Assembly: GCA_963205465.1 (NCBI GenBank)
Contig: CAUJKG010000034.1
Span: forward strand, 1 to 5,534
DNA: 5,534 nucleotides
Reading direction: 5' to 3'
Origin: Pseudomonadota bacterium
Lineage (GTDB): Bacteria; Pseudomonadota; Alphaproteobacteria; Rhizobiales; Xanthobacteraceae
Shown: positions 1-5,534 of the stretch, piece by piece
Layout: every line of letters begins with the position of its first letter
Position numbering within the stretch: the stretch's first letter is position 1
Notes under the pieces: generated by a model
Told to the model about the DNA's origin: nothing
The model's input: only the letters and a program-made list of their open reading frames with translations
Databases searched by the model: none
Translations under genes and position numbers: made by a program

Positions 1-1
1 G

Positions 2-2713
2 CGGCAGTTTCACGTGACGGTGGTCGAGAACAATGGCGCGCAGGAAATGAAGCGGGCGGCGTGGCTGTTTCCGCTCTATCTCGTGCTGATCAATCTGTTC
101 GTCGTCCCGATCGCCATCGCGGGCATGACGATATTTCCCAAGGGCTCGGTCGACTCCGACATGTTCCTGCTCGCGTTGCCGCTGAACGCAGGCGACGCAT
201 CCATGGCGATGATCGCCTTTATCGGCGGTCTCTCGGCGGCGACCGCGATGGTGATCGTCGAAAGCGTCGCGGTCGCGATCATGGTCTCCAACGACATCGT
301 CGTGCCGCTGATGCTGCGGCTGCGCGGCCGCGATGCCGGCCGCGATCAGCTTGCCGACATGGGTGCGGTGCTGCTCGCCTCGCGGCGCATTGCGATCTTT
401 GCCGTGCTCTGTCTCGCCTATTTCTATTATCGCTTCGCGGGCGAAGCGCAGCTCGCGCAGATCGGTCTGCTTTCCTTTGCCGCGATCGCCCAGTTCGGCC
501 CGGCCTTCTTCGGCGGGCTGATCTGGCGGCGCGCGACCGCCGCCGGCGCGATCAGCGGCATCGTGGCGGGCGTCGTGATCTGGGGCTTCACGCTGTTCCT
601 GCCGAGCGTGGTCGACTCCGGCTTCTTCGATCGCAAGATTCTCGACGCGGGCCTGTTCGGCTTCGGCATTCTGCGGCCGCAGGCCCTGTTCGGCATGACC
701 GGATGGGCGCCGCTCACGCATGGGGTGATGTGGAGCCTCGGCGTCAACATCGTTTTTTTCATCGTGGTGTCGTGGCTCACGCGGCCCGCCCCGATCGAGA
801 AGCTGCAAGCCAACGTCTTCGTGCCCACCAACCTGACGCCGATGGCGCCGAGCTACATGCTCTGGCGCTCTCGCGTCACGGTCGAGGAACTGCTCGCGAC
901 CGTCGCGCGCTATCTCGGCGAGGAGCGCACGCGGCGATCCTTCGAAAGTTTCGCGACCACGCGCGGACTGACGTTAGAGCCCAAGCGCGAAGCCGACGTG
1001 CATCTTTTGCGTTATGCGGAGCATCTGCTCGCCTCCGCGATCGGTGCGGCCTCCTCGCGGCTGGTGCTGTCGCTGCTTCTGCGCAAGCGAACGGTTTCTA
1101 CCAAAGCCGCGCTCAAGCTCCTCGACGACGCTTCCGAAGCGATTCAATACAACCGCGAAATTCTGCAAACCGCGCTCGATCACGTGCGGCAGGGCATCGC
1201 CGTGTTCGACAAACAATTGCAGCTCGTCACCTGGAACCGCTATTTCGGCGAAATGCTGGAATTGCCGCCCGATCTCGTGCGGGTCGGCGTGCGGCTCGAC
1301 GAAATACTCTACCGTCTCGCGCAGCGCGGCGATCTCGGCGACGACACCATCGACGGCATTCTCAAAGACAGGCTCGACCGCTACGTCCGGCGTACCGAAA
1401 CGTTCCACGAACGCATGCCGGAACGCGGCGTCGTCATCGAAGTCCGCTCGAACCGCATGCCGGACGGCGGCATCGTCGCGACCTATACCGACATCACGCC
1501 CTCGGTCGAAGCCGCCGAGGCGCTGGAGCGCCGCGTGCAGGAGCGCACCGAAGAACTCACGCGGCTGAACCAGGAACTCGCGCGCGCGAAAGCCGAGGCC
1601 GACGAAGCCAATATTTCCAAGACCCGCTTCCTGGCGGCGGCAAGCCACGACATTCTGCAGCCGCTCAACGCCGCCCGGCTTTATGCGACGAGTCTCGTCG
1701 AGCGCGAGAAGGGCTCGAACGAAGCCAAGCTCGCAGGCAATGTCGATGCCTCGCTGGAAGCGGTCGAGGAAATCCTCGGCGCGCTCCTCGATATCTCGCG
1801 TCTCGATACCGGCGCGCTACAGCCGGAATTCTCGAACTTCCGGATCAGCGATCTCCTGGCGCAACTCGAACTCGAGTTTTCGCCGCTCGCCGCGGAAAAA
1901 GGGCTGGTGCTGAAGTTTCTGCCCTCATCGCTGAACGTGCGTTCCGACCGCCGTCTTTTGCGGCGGCTCCTGCAGAACCTGATCTCGAACGCCATCAAAT
2001 ATACGCCGCAGGGCCGCGTCGTGGTCGGCTGCCGCCGCCTTGCGGGGAGCATCCGCATCGAGGTGCATGATACCGGACTCGGCATCCCGGTCTCGCAGCA
2101 GAAGATCATCTTCCGTGAGTTTCAACGGCTCGATCAGGGCGTGCGGGCCGCGCGCGGCCTGGGCCTCGGCCTATCCATCGTCGAGCGCATCGGCCGTGTG
2201 CTCGGGCACAAGATTTCGCTGCGGTCGAAACCCCGGCAAGGCTCGACCTTCGCCGTCGCCGTGCCGACCGTGGCGGTCGCCGTCGCCACCGAGACCTTGC
2301 TGCAGCCCATGCCGACGCCGGCCGCCGCGCTCGAAGGCATCGTCACGCTCTGCATCGACAACGACCAGCAAATTCTCGACGGCATGCAGGTGCTTTTGAG
2401 CGGATGGGGATGCAAGGTCTTCGCCGGAACCGACCTCGAAACCGCAACGGAAATCCTGCGCAAGGGCGTGGAGCCGGACGTCATCCTGATGGACTACCAT
2501 CTCGATCAGGGGAACGGCATCGATGCGATCGGCGCGTTGCGCGAAACGCTCGGCGAGGACTTTCCGGCCGCGCTCCTCACCGCCGACCGCACGCCACAGG
2601 TCCGCGACGAAGCGCGCGAGAAAAACATTCAGGTGCTGAACAAGCCGCTGAAGCCGGCGGCGTTGCGTGCCTTCCTCGCGCAGTGGCGCGTCACGAGGCC
2701 GGCGGCTGAATAA
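2..2713 (+). CDS. crbS: CrbS/MxtR-like SLC5-STAC-PAS hybrid sensor histidine kinase, 5'-partial
   Basis: Membrane sensor kinase probably tuned to acetate/short-chain carbon supply, as known for CrbS (Vibrio) and MxtR (Pseudomonas). Residues are counted from the Val codon at 14. The frame is open to the window edge and reads Arg-Gln-Phe-His just before, a motif typical of the middle of SLC5 transporters, so the gene starts upstream and the GTG at 14 is not its start. About six transmembrane helices remain (about 17-38, 62-92, 123-143, 146-168, 172-197, 232-256). Then come a STAC-like segment (288-370), a PAS domain (380-495), a short coiled coil (497-535), HisKA with phospho-His545 in ASHDILQPLN, and an ATPase with N box (Asn659), G1 box (DTGLGIP, Asp686) and G2 box (GLGLGLS, about 717). 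The receiver (776-893) has Asp782, phospho-Asp827, Thr856 and Lys877. It is complete at the C-terminus. The likely partner is the convergent LuxR-type regulator. The domain calls are firm; the ligand is inferred by homology. Confidence 0.93.
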   Translation, partial: RQFHVTVVENNGAQEMKRAAWLFPLYLVLINLFVVPIAIAGMTIFPKGSVDSDMFLLALPLNAGDASMAMIAFIGGLSAATAMVIVESVAVAIMVSNDIVVPLMLRLRGRDAGRDQLADMGAVLLASRRIAIFAVLCLAYFYYRFAGEAQLAQIGLLSFAAIAQFGPAFFGGLIWRRATAAGAISGIVAGVVIWGFTLFLPSVVDSGFFDRKILDAGLFGFGILRPQALFGMTGWAPLTHGVMWSLGVNIVFFIVVSWLTRPAPIEKLQANVFVPTNLTPMAPSYMLWRSRVTVEELLATVARYLGEERTRRSFESFATTRGLTLEPKREADVHLLRYAEHLLASAIGAASSRLVLSLLLRKRTVSTKAALKLLDDASEAIQYNREILQTALDHVRQGIAVFDKQLQLVTWNRYFGEMLELPPDLVRVGVRLDEILYRLAQRGDLGDDTIDGILKDRLDRYVRRTETFHERMPERGVVIEVRSNRMPDGGIVATYTDITPSVEAAEALERRVQERTEELTRLNQELARAKAEADEANISKTRFLAAASHDILQPLNAARLYATSLVEREKGSNEAKLAGNVDASLEAVEEILGALLDISRLDTGALQPEFSNFRISDLLAQLELEFSPLAAEKGLVLKFLPSSLNVRSDRRLLRRLLQNLISNAIKYTPQGRVVVGCRRLAGSIRIEVHDTGLGIPVSQQKIIFREFQRLDQGVRAARGLGLGLSIVERIGRVLGHKISLRSKPRQGSTFAVAVPTVAVAVATETLLQPMPTPAAALEGIVTLCIDNDQQILDGMQVLLSGWGCKVFAGTDLETATEILRKGVEPDVILMDYHLDQGNGIDAIGALRETLGEDFPAALLTADRTPQVRDEAREKNIQVLNKPLKPAALRAFLAQWRVTRPAAE

Positions 2714-2719
2714 GCCAGA

Positions 2720-2770
2720 GAAATCAGTTCAACGATTTCGGCCACTGGCCGGCTTCGATCTTCGAAGCCG
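2720..2770. repeat. Three adjacent inverted repeats at the convergent kinase/regulator junction
   Basis: Three inverted repeats follow each other just past the kinase stop codon. The first pairs GAAATC (2720-2725) with GATTTC (2734-2739) and contains the regulator's stop codon. The second is the 13-base palindrome CGGCCACTGGCCG (2739-2751). The third is a perfect 9-bp stem, CGGCTTCGA (2750-2758) with TCGAAGCCG (2762-2770), with a 3-base loop. A weaker 4-bp stem (2704-2707 with 2713-2716) covers the kinase stop. All lie within or beside the last codons of the regulator. None has a good T-tract: the plus strand has none, and the minus strand has only TTTCTCT after the first repeat. They could stabilise 3' ends or act as a weak bidirectional terminator; that role is inference. 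Confidence 0.5.
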
Positions 2771-3434
2771 CGATCACGGCCTGCGTGCGGCTTTCGACGC
2801 CGAGCTTTTGCAGGATCGCGGAGACGTGCGCCTTCACCGTCGCTTCGGAAACGGTCAGTTCGAACGCAATCTGCTTGTTCAACAAGCCTTCGGACAACAT
2901 CATCAGCACGCGCACCTGCTGGGGCGTCAGCGTGGCGAGGCGCGCGACCAGATCGCGGGTTTCCTTGTCGTCGGTCGAGGTGAGGTCTACGTCCGGCGGC
3001 GTCCATACGCCACCGTCGAGCACCTTGAAGATTGCGCTCCGCATGACATCGACGCTCAGCGTTTTCGGGACGAAACCCGATGCGCCGAACTCCATGCAGC
3101 GGCGAATAACATCGGGCTCCTCGTTGGCGGACACCACCACCACCGGCACGCCCGGAAACTGCGCGCGCAGATAAAGCAGTCCCGAAAAACCGCGCACACC
3201 CGGCATCGAAAGGTCCAGGAGCACGAGGTCCATGTCGCCTTCGCGTTCGAGCAGGCCCTGCAATTCCTCGAAGCCGCCGGCTTCGAAGATCTGGGTCGCG
3301 CTGAACTGCTGACCCACCGCCTCCTTCAGGGCGCCCCGGAATAAAGGATGATCGTCCGCAATGACGAAGCGGTAGGACGCGGATGGATCGACTTTGGAAA
3401 TGCCCTGCGCCACGGAAGCTGCCTGCTGTTTCAT
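2724..3434 (-). CDS. crbR: CrbR/ErdR-like LuxR-family response regulator
   Basis: Cytoplasmic two-component transcription factor of 236 residues, the usual length for a NarL/LuxR-type regulator. The receiver domain (about 22-140) has the acidic pair Asp27/Asp28, phospho-acceptor Asp74 in LLDLSMPG, Ser102 at the switch position and Lys124. The C-terminal LuxR-type helix-turn-helix (about 166-228) carries LTPQQVRVL and the recognition region SEATVKAHVSAILQKLGV. The GLLNKQIA and FGASGF(V/I)PK stretches match the CrbR/ErdR group as I remember it. In Vibrio and Pseudomonas that group activates acetyl-CoA synthetase under control of CrbS/MxtR. The ATG at 3434 is the only sensible start: an in-frame TGA lies at 3447-3449 with no start codon between, and only a weak GAG ribosome-binding element precedes it. 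It converges on the kinase gene with a 10-bp gap, so the two need separate promoters. The family is firm; partner and regulon are inferred. Confidence 0.92.
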   Translation of the reverse strand: MKQQAASVAQGISKVDPSASYRFVIADDHPLFRGALKEAVGQQFSATQIFEAGGFEELQGLLEREGDMDLVLLDLSMPGVRGFSGLLYLRAQFPGVPVVVVSANEEPDVIRRCMEFGASGFVPKTLSVDVMRSAIFKVLDGGVWTPPDVDLTSTDDKETRDLVARLATLTPQQVRVLMMLSEGLLNKQIAFELTVSEATVKAHVSAILQKLGVESRTQAVIAASKIEAGQWPKSLN

Positions 3435-3456
3435 CGTTCTCGTTACTCATACAACA

Positions 3457-3494
3457 GGGGAACGATCACAAGGCATAAAATGCCGGAAATCCCC
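3457..3494. repeat. Nested inverted repeat upstream of the regulator gene
   Basis: An inner perfect repeat pairs GGCAT (3472-3476) with ATGCC (3480-3484) around AAA. An outer repeat pairs GGGGA (3457-3461) with TCCCC (3490-3494). The whole lies 23-60 bp before the regulator's start codon. It could be a regulator binding site or a hairpin in the 5' untranslated RNA of the regulator; the sequence alone does not decide. No convincing sigma-70 promoter can be placed around it. Confidence 0.4.
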
Positions 3495-3555
3495 GCGCGT
3501 GCGCAGCATTGTTTCCATCCCGGCGCGACGCGCAAGCGAGGTCTCGGCATAGCGT

Positions 3556-3600
3556 GAACGCGAGGCGCACCTGCGCAGGGCTTCCGCGTTCTATTTTTTC
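3556..3600 (+). terminator. Candidate plus-strand intrinsic terminator without an obvious gene
   Basis: GAACGCG (3556-3562) pairs perfectly with CGCGTTC (3585-3591). The interior can pair further, either as GCGC/GCGC (3565-3568 with 3573-3576) or as AGGC/GCTT with a bulge. The stem is followed by TATTTTTTC (3592-3600), a good U-tract on plus-strand RNA. Read on the minus strand the hairpin has no T-tract after it, so it would work only for plus-strand transcription. The nearest plus-strand gene, the kinase, ends about 840 bp upstream across the opposing regulator gene. It could stop antisense readthrough from the kinase or end a short unannotated RNA. Confidence 0.5.
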
Positions 3601-3627
3601 TTGTTTATCAATAGGTTGGGAATGGCC

Positions 3628-3650
3628 GCCAGGCTAGCTCCGGCCCGGCG
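3628..3650 (-). other. Stem-loop over the stop codon of the small secreted protein
   Basis: On minus-strand RNA an 8-bp stem with one G-U wobble (3643-3650 with 3627-3634) and an 8-base loop forms across the stop codon of the small gene. No T-run follows, so it is not a standard intrinsic terminator; it may only protect the 3' end or be chance in GC-rich DNA. The small gene has no better terminator before the regulator, so readthrough into that gene is possible. Confidence 0.25.
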
Positions 3651-4065
3651 TTTCGGCTTCCCATTCCTTCTTGAGGTTTTCGACGACGCCGCGGAAGCGC
3701 TTCATCATCTTCTCGAAGAAGCCCATGACCTGCTCGATTTCCTGATCGGAAGGCGTGCGGAAGCGGTTCGCCGGGTCATTCGACTGCTTTTCGAGCGTGG
3801 CGAGGCGATCGGTCAGGCGCTTGATCTCGGCTTCCAGCGCGGCGCGGTCGTCGGCGGCGGTTTCGCAGGTCCAGTTGCTGTCGCGCTCGCGGCAGAAGGA
3901 AACCTGGCCGGTCTGCGCATCGAGCCGCAGGAAACCGCCGTCCACCTTCTGCAGCTTGAAGCGCCAGCTGTCGTTGACCGGCGGCTGCGACTGCGCGGAC
4001 GCGCCGCCGGCCGCAAAAGCGGTGGCACATCCGAGCACGATCGCGGCGACGAGCCTTGCTTTCAT
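3634..4065 (-). CDS. Small secreted (periplasmic) protein of unknown function
   Basis: I do not recognise a named family; similar hypothetical proteins occur in Rhizobiales as far as I can recall. The 143-residue product begins with a Sec signal peptide: MK-R, a hydrophobic stretch, and a probable AlaSerAla cut after residue 24. The mature part has a short, probably beta-rich segment (about 33-67, with Trp34, Gly43-Gly44, Cys58, Trp65, Cys67), then a charged helix likely to form a coiled coil (about 70-95), and a basic, helical C-terminal tail (about 106-138) containing FFEKMMKRFRG. The two cysteines could form a disulfide in the periplasm. The ATG at 4065 is preferred over the in-frame ATG at 4128, because the latter lies inside the upstream terminator stem, while 4065 has a good ribosome-binding site and opens directly into the signal peptide. 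The gene is separated from the fad gene by that terminator. Coding status is well supported; function is unknown. Confidence 0.85.
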   Translation of the reverse strand: MKARLVAAIVLGCATAFAAGGASAQSQPPVNDSWRFKLQKVDGGFLRLDAQTGQVSFCRERDSNWTCETAADDRAALEAEIKRLTDRLATLEKQSNDPANRFRTPSDQEIEQVMGFFEKMMKRFRGVVENLKKEWEAETPGRS

Positions 4066-4077
4066 GGCAGTCCCTTC
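4066..4077 (-). promoter_or_regulatory. Ribosome-binding site that fixes the small gene's start
   Basis: Minus-strand GAAGGGA (4071-4077) lies 5 bases before the ATG at 4065. It is the purine-rich element that favours this start over the ATG 63 bases upstream. Confidence 0.7.
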
Positions 4078-4107
4078 CCCGGTTCCTTGTCCGTTGCTTT
4101 GCCCGCC

Positions 4108-4148
4108 AGAAATAGAAACGCTCCCCATACAATCAAGTACGGGGAGCG
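4108..4148 (-). terminator. Intrinsic terminator of the fad transcript
   Basis: CGCTCCCC and GGGGAGCG (4141-4148 with 4119-4126) form a perfect 8-bp stem, extended inward by a G-U pair (4140/4127) and UAC/GUA. This gives 12 pairs around the loop TTGATT. On the minus strand it is followed by TTTCTATTTCT (4118-4108). On the plus strand the G-U pair becomes an A-C mismatch, so the structure favours minus-strand RNA. It begins 28 bp after the fad stop codon and is the expected end of that operon. Confidence 0.85.
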
Positions 4149-4176
4149 CGATCTTGTTCCTGATTTCAGGTGAAAG

Positions 4177-5534
4177 CTAGGCCGCCGCTTTCTCGCTCTT
4201 TTTCGGCGCGAAGCGGCCGTAGAACGTCTCGCCCTTTGCCGCCATTTCCTTGAGCAACGCGTTCGGTGCGAAACGCGGGCCCTGCTTGCCGGCAAGTTTC
4301 TCGCAGAGCGCCACGAAGTTCTTCACGCCCATGAAGTCGATGTAGGAAAGCGTGCCGCCGGTGAACGGCGCGAAGCCGAAGCCGAGGATCGAGCCGACAT
4401 CGCCTTCGCGCACGTCGGTGATGACGCCCTCTTCGACGCAGCGCGCGGTCTCCAGCGCCTGAATCACGAGGAAGCGCTGCTTCAGTTCTTCGACGTTGTA
4501 GGTTTCCGCCGGACGCGGCTCGCCGACGATCTCGTAGATGCCTTGCCAGAGTTTCTTCGGGCCCTTCTCGGGATAGTCGTAGAAGCCCTTGCCGTTCTTG
4601 CGGCCGAAGCGCTGACGCTTCTCGACCATCTCTTCGAGCAGCGCTTCCTGCCGCTCGTCGATTGCCGCCGCGCCGAGATCGGCCTTGGTGGCTTTGAGGA
4701 TCTTCCAGGCGAGATCAACCGCAACTTCGTCGTTGAGCGACAGCGGGCCGACCGGCATGCCGGCCATGCGGCCGACATTCTCGACCATCGCCGCCGGAAC
4801 ACCTTCGGTCAGCATCATGTGACCTTCGCGGATGTAAGTCCCGACCACGCGCGAGGTGTAGAAACCTCTGGAGTCTTCCACCACGATCGGCGTCTTCTTG
4901 ATCGCGCGGACGTAATCGAGCGCGACCGCAACCGCCTTGTCGCCGGTTTCCTTGCCCTTGATGATCTCGACCAGCATCATCTTCTCGACCGGCGAGAAGA
5001 AATGGATGCCGACGAAACGCTGCCTGTCCTTCGACATCTCGGCGAGCGAGGTGATCGGCAGCGTCGAGGTGTTGGAGCCGAAGATCGCATCCGCACGAAT
5101 GACGGCGTCGACCTTGGCGATGACTTCCGCCTTCACCTTGCGGTCCTCGAACACGGCCTCGACCACGAGATCGACATCCTTGATGTCGTCGTAGTTCGCC
5201 GTCGCCTTCACGCGCGCGAGCAGCTTCTCCTTGTCGGCGGCGGTGGCGCGGCCCTTCTTGATACGGCCGTCGATGACGCTCTCTACATGCGCCTTGCCCT
5301 TGTCGGCGGACGCCTGATCGCGGTCGACGAGTACGACCTCGATACCGGCGTCGGCGGTGACATAAGCGATGCCCGCACCCATGAAGCCCGCACCGAGGAC
5401 GGCGACCTTCTTGATGTTGCTCGCCGGAACGCCAGCCGGACGGCGCGCGCCCTTGTTCAATTCCTGCATCGAGATGAACAGCGAGCGGATCATGGCCGCC
5501 GCTTCCTTCGATTGCAGGATATGCGCGAACCAGC
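4177..5534 (-). CDS. fadJ: FadJ/FadB-type 3-hydroxyacyl-CoA dehydrogenase (multifunctional beta-oxidation protein), 5'-partial
   Basis: C-terminal part of the cytoplasmic enzyme that joins enoyl-CoA hydratase and NAD-dependent 3-hydroxyacyl-CoA dehydrogenase activities in fatty-acid beta-oxidation. Residues count from the Trp codon at 5532. The frame stays open to the edge upstream of the ATG at 5493, and the residues there (ending QSKEAAAM) continue the family sequence. The crotonase (hydratase) half, roughly 280-300 residues in relatives, should therefore lie beyond the window. Of the 451 residues seen, a linker (1-38) leads into a Rossmann domain with GAGFMG at 47-52 and an acidic Asp at 70 ending the second strand. 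The catalytic pair His177/Glu189 has the same 12-residue spacing as the His450/Glu462 pair of E. coli FadB, with Ser156 upstream. Two C-terminal dehydrogenase repeats follow, with GPLSLNDEV and GRKNGKGFYDYP. The end is a Lys/Ala tail, and a strong terminator follows. Related loci usually have a thiolase or acyl-CoA dehydrogenase upstream; that region is not visible. FadJ versus FadB naming is uncertain. Confidence 0.93.
   Translation of the reverse strand, partial: WFAHILQSKEAAAMIRSLFISMQELNKGARRPAGVPASNIKKVAVLGAGFMGAGIAYVTADAGIEVVLVDRDQASADKGKAHVESVIDGRIKKGRATAADKEKLLARVKATANYDDIKDVDLVVEAVFEDRKVKAEVIAKVDAVIRADAIFGSNTSTLPITSLAEMSKDRQRFVGIHFFSPVEKMMLVEIIKGKETGDKAVAVALDYVRAIKKTPIVVEDSRGFYTSRVVGTYIREGHMMLTEGVPAAMVENVGRMAGMPVGPLSLNDEVAVDLAWKILKATKADLGAAAIDERQEALLEEMVEKRQRFGRKNGKGFYDYPEKGPKKLWQGIYEIVGEPRPAETYNVEELKQRFLVIQALETARCVEEGVITDVREGDVGSILGFGFAPFTGGTLSYIDFMGVKNFVALCEKLAGKQGPRFAPNALLKEMAAKGETFYGRFAPKKSEKAAA

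Noticed and set aside
14..16. GTG as start codon of the sensor kinase
   Set aside because: The frame continues open to the window edge with SLC5-like residues, and half the transporter module would be missing; it is an internal Val.
974..1648. 224-codon open frame opposite the kinase
   Set aside because: Antisense mirror of coding sequence, with no recognisable domain, opposite the STAC/PAS region.
61..2070. 669-codon open frame overlapping the kinase on the same strand
   Set aside because: Arg/Ala-rich translation with no domain, fully inside a frame with clear kinase motifs; a product of GC-rich codon use.
2629..3450. 273-codon open frame overlapping the regulator on the same strand
   Set aside because: Starts just upstream of the regulator's ATG but translates to Arg/Gly-rich sequence without motifs; the other frame has complete receiver and helix-turn-helix domains.
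3474..3479. CATAAA as a plus-strand -10 element for a small RNA
   Set aside because: Its best -35 at 17-base spacing is only a 3-of-6 match; too weak to list as a promoter.
4018..4065. Lipoprotein signal (VLGC) in the small secreted protein
   Set aside because: Leu just before the Gly is a poor lipobox fit and the hydrophobic part ahead of Cys13 is too short; an ordinary Sec cleavage after residue 24 fits better.
4126..4128. ATG at 4128 as an alternative start of the small protein
   Set aside because: It lies inside the terminator stem and would add 21 Gly/Ser-rich residues ahead of a clear signal peptide.
3601..4173. 190-codon plus-strand open frame opposite the small secreted protein
   Set aside because: Antisense mirror; the minus strand has the signal peptide, ribosome-binding site and sensible composition. 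It also runs through the fad terminator.
5491..5493. ATG as start of a stand-alone hydroxyacyl-CoA dehydrogenase
   Set aside because: The upstream residues in frame match the linker of the multifunctional enzyme and stay open to the edge, so the gene begins outside the window.

Overview
The window reads as chromosome from a GC-rich alphaproteobacterium, most likely Hyphomicrobiales/Rhizobiales (Bradyrhizobium- or Xanthobacteraceae-like). That placement rests on base composition, on the sequence style of the fatty-acid oxidation protein and on the small periplasmic protein; it is inference without a search. Four protein genes fill almost all of the sequence, and two of them run off the ends. 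I see no rRNA, tRNA, mobile element or CRISPR array. The longest stretch without a gene is about 200 bp (3435-3633).

Left part (2-2713, plus strand): the 3' part of a large hybrid sensor kinase that begins upstream. It has a sodium/solute-symporter (SLC5) membrane module, a STAC linker, a PAS domain, a histidine kinase core and a C-terminal receiver. This is the architecture of CrbS/MxtR. Facing it, and ending only 10 bp away, is a LuxR/NarL-type response regulator (2724-3434, minus strand) that resembles CrbR/ErdR. In Vibrio and Pseudomonas this pair switches on acetyl-CoA synthetase and acetate use, so the two genes probably form a cognate system here. Inverted repeats are packed into the convergent junction, with the stop codon of the regulator inside one of them.

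Middle (3435-3633): the upstream region of the regulator gene. It holds a nested inverted repeat, and a good plus-strand intrinsic-terminator shape that no visible plus-strand gene nearby explains.

Right part (minus strand): a small secreted protein of unknown function (3634-4065), then the C-terminal part of a FadJ/FadB-type multifunctional beta-oxidation protein (4177-5534, start beyond the window). A strong intrinsic terminator at 4108-4148 closes the fad transcript before the small gene. Beta-oxidation produces acetyl-CoA and the CrbS/CrbR system governs acetate activation to acetyl-CoA, so the neighbourhood has a plausible shared C2-metabolism theme, but nothing in the sequence proves co-regulation. 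I do not see a clearly new system; the most interesting items are the convergent kinase/regulator junction and the unexplained plus-strand terminator.
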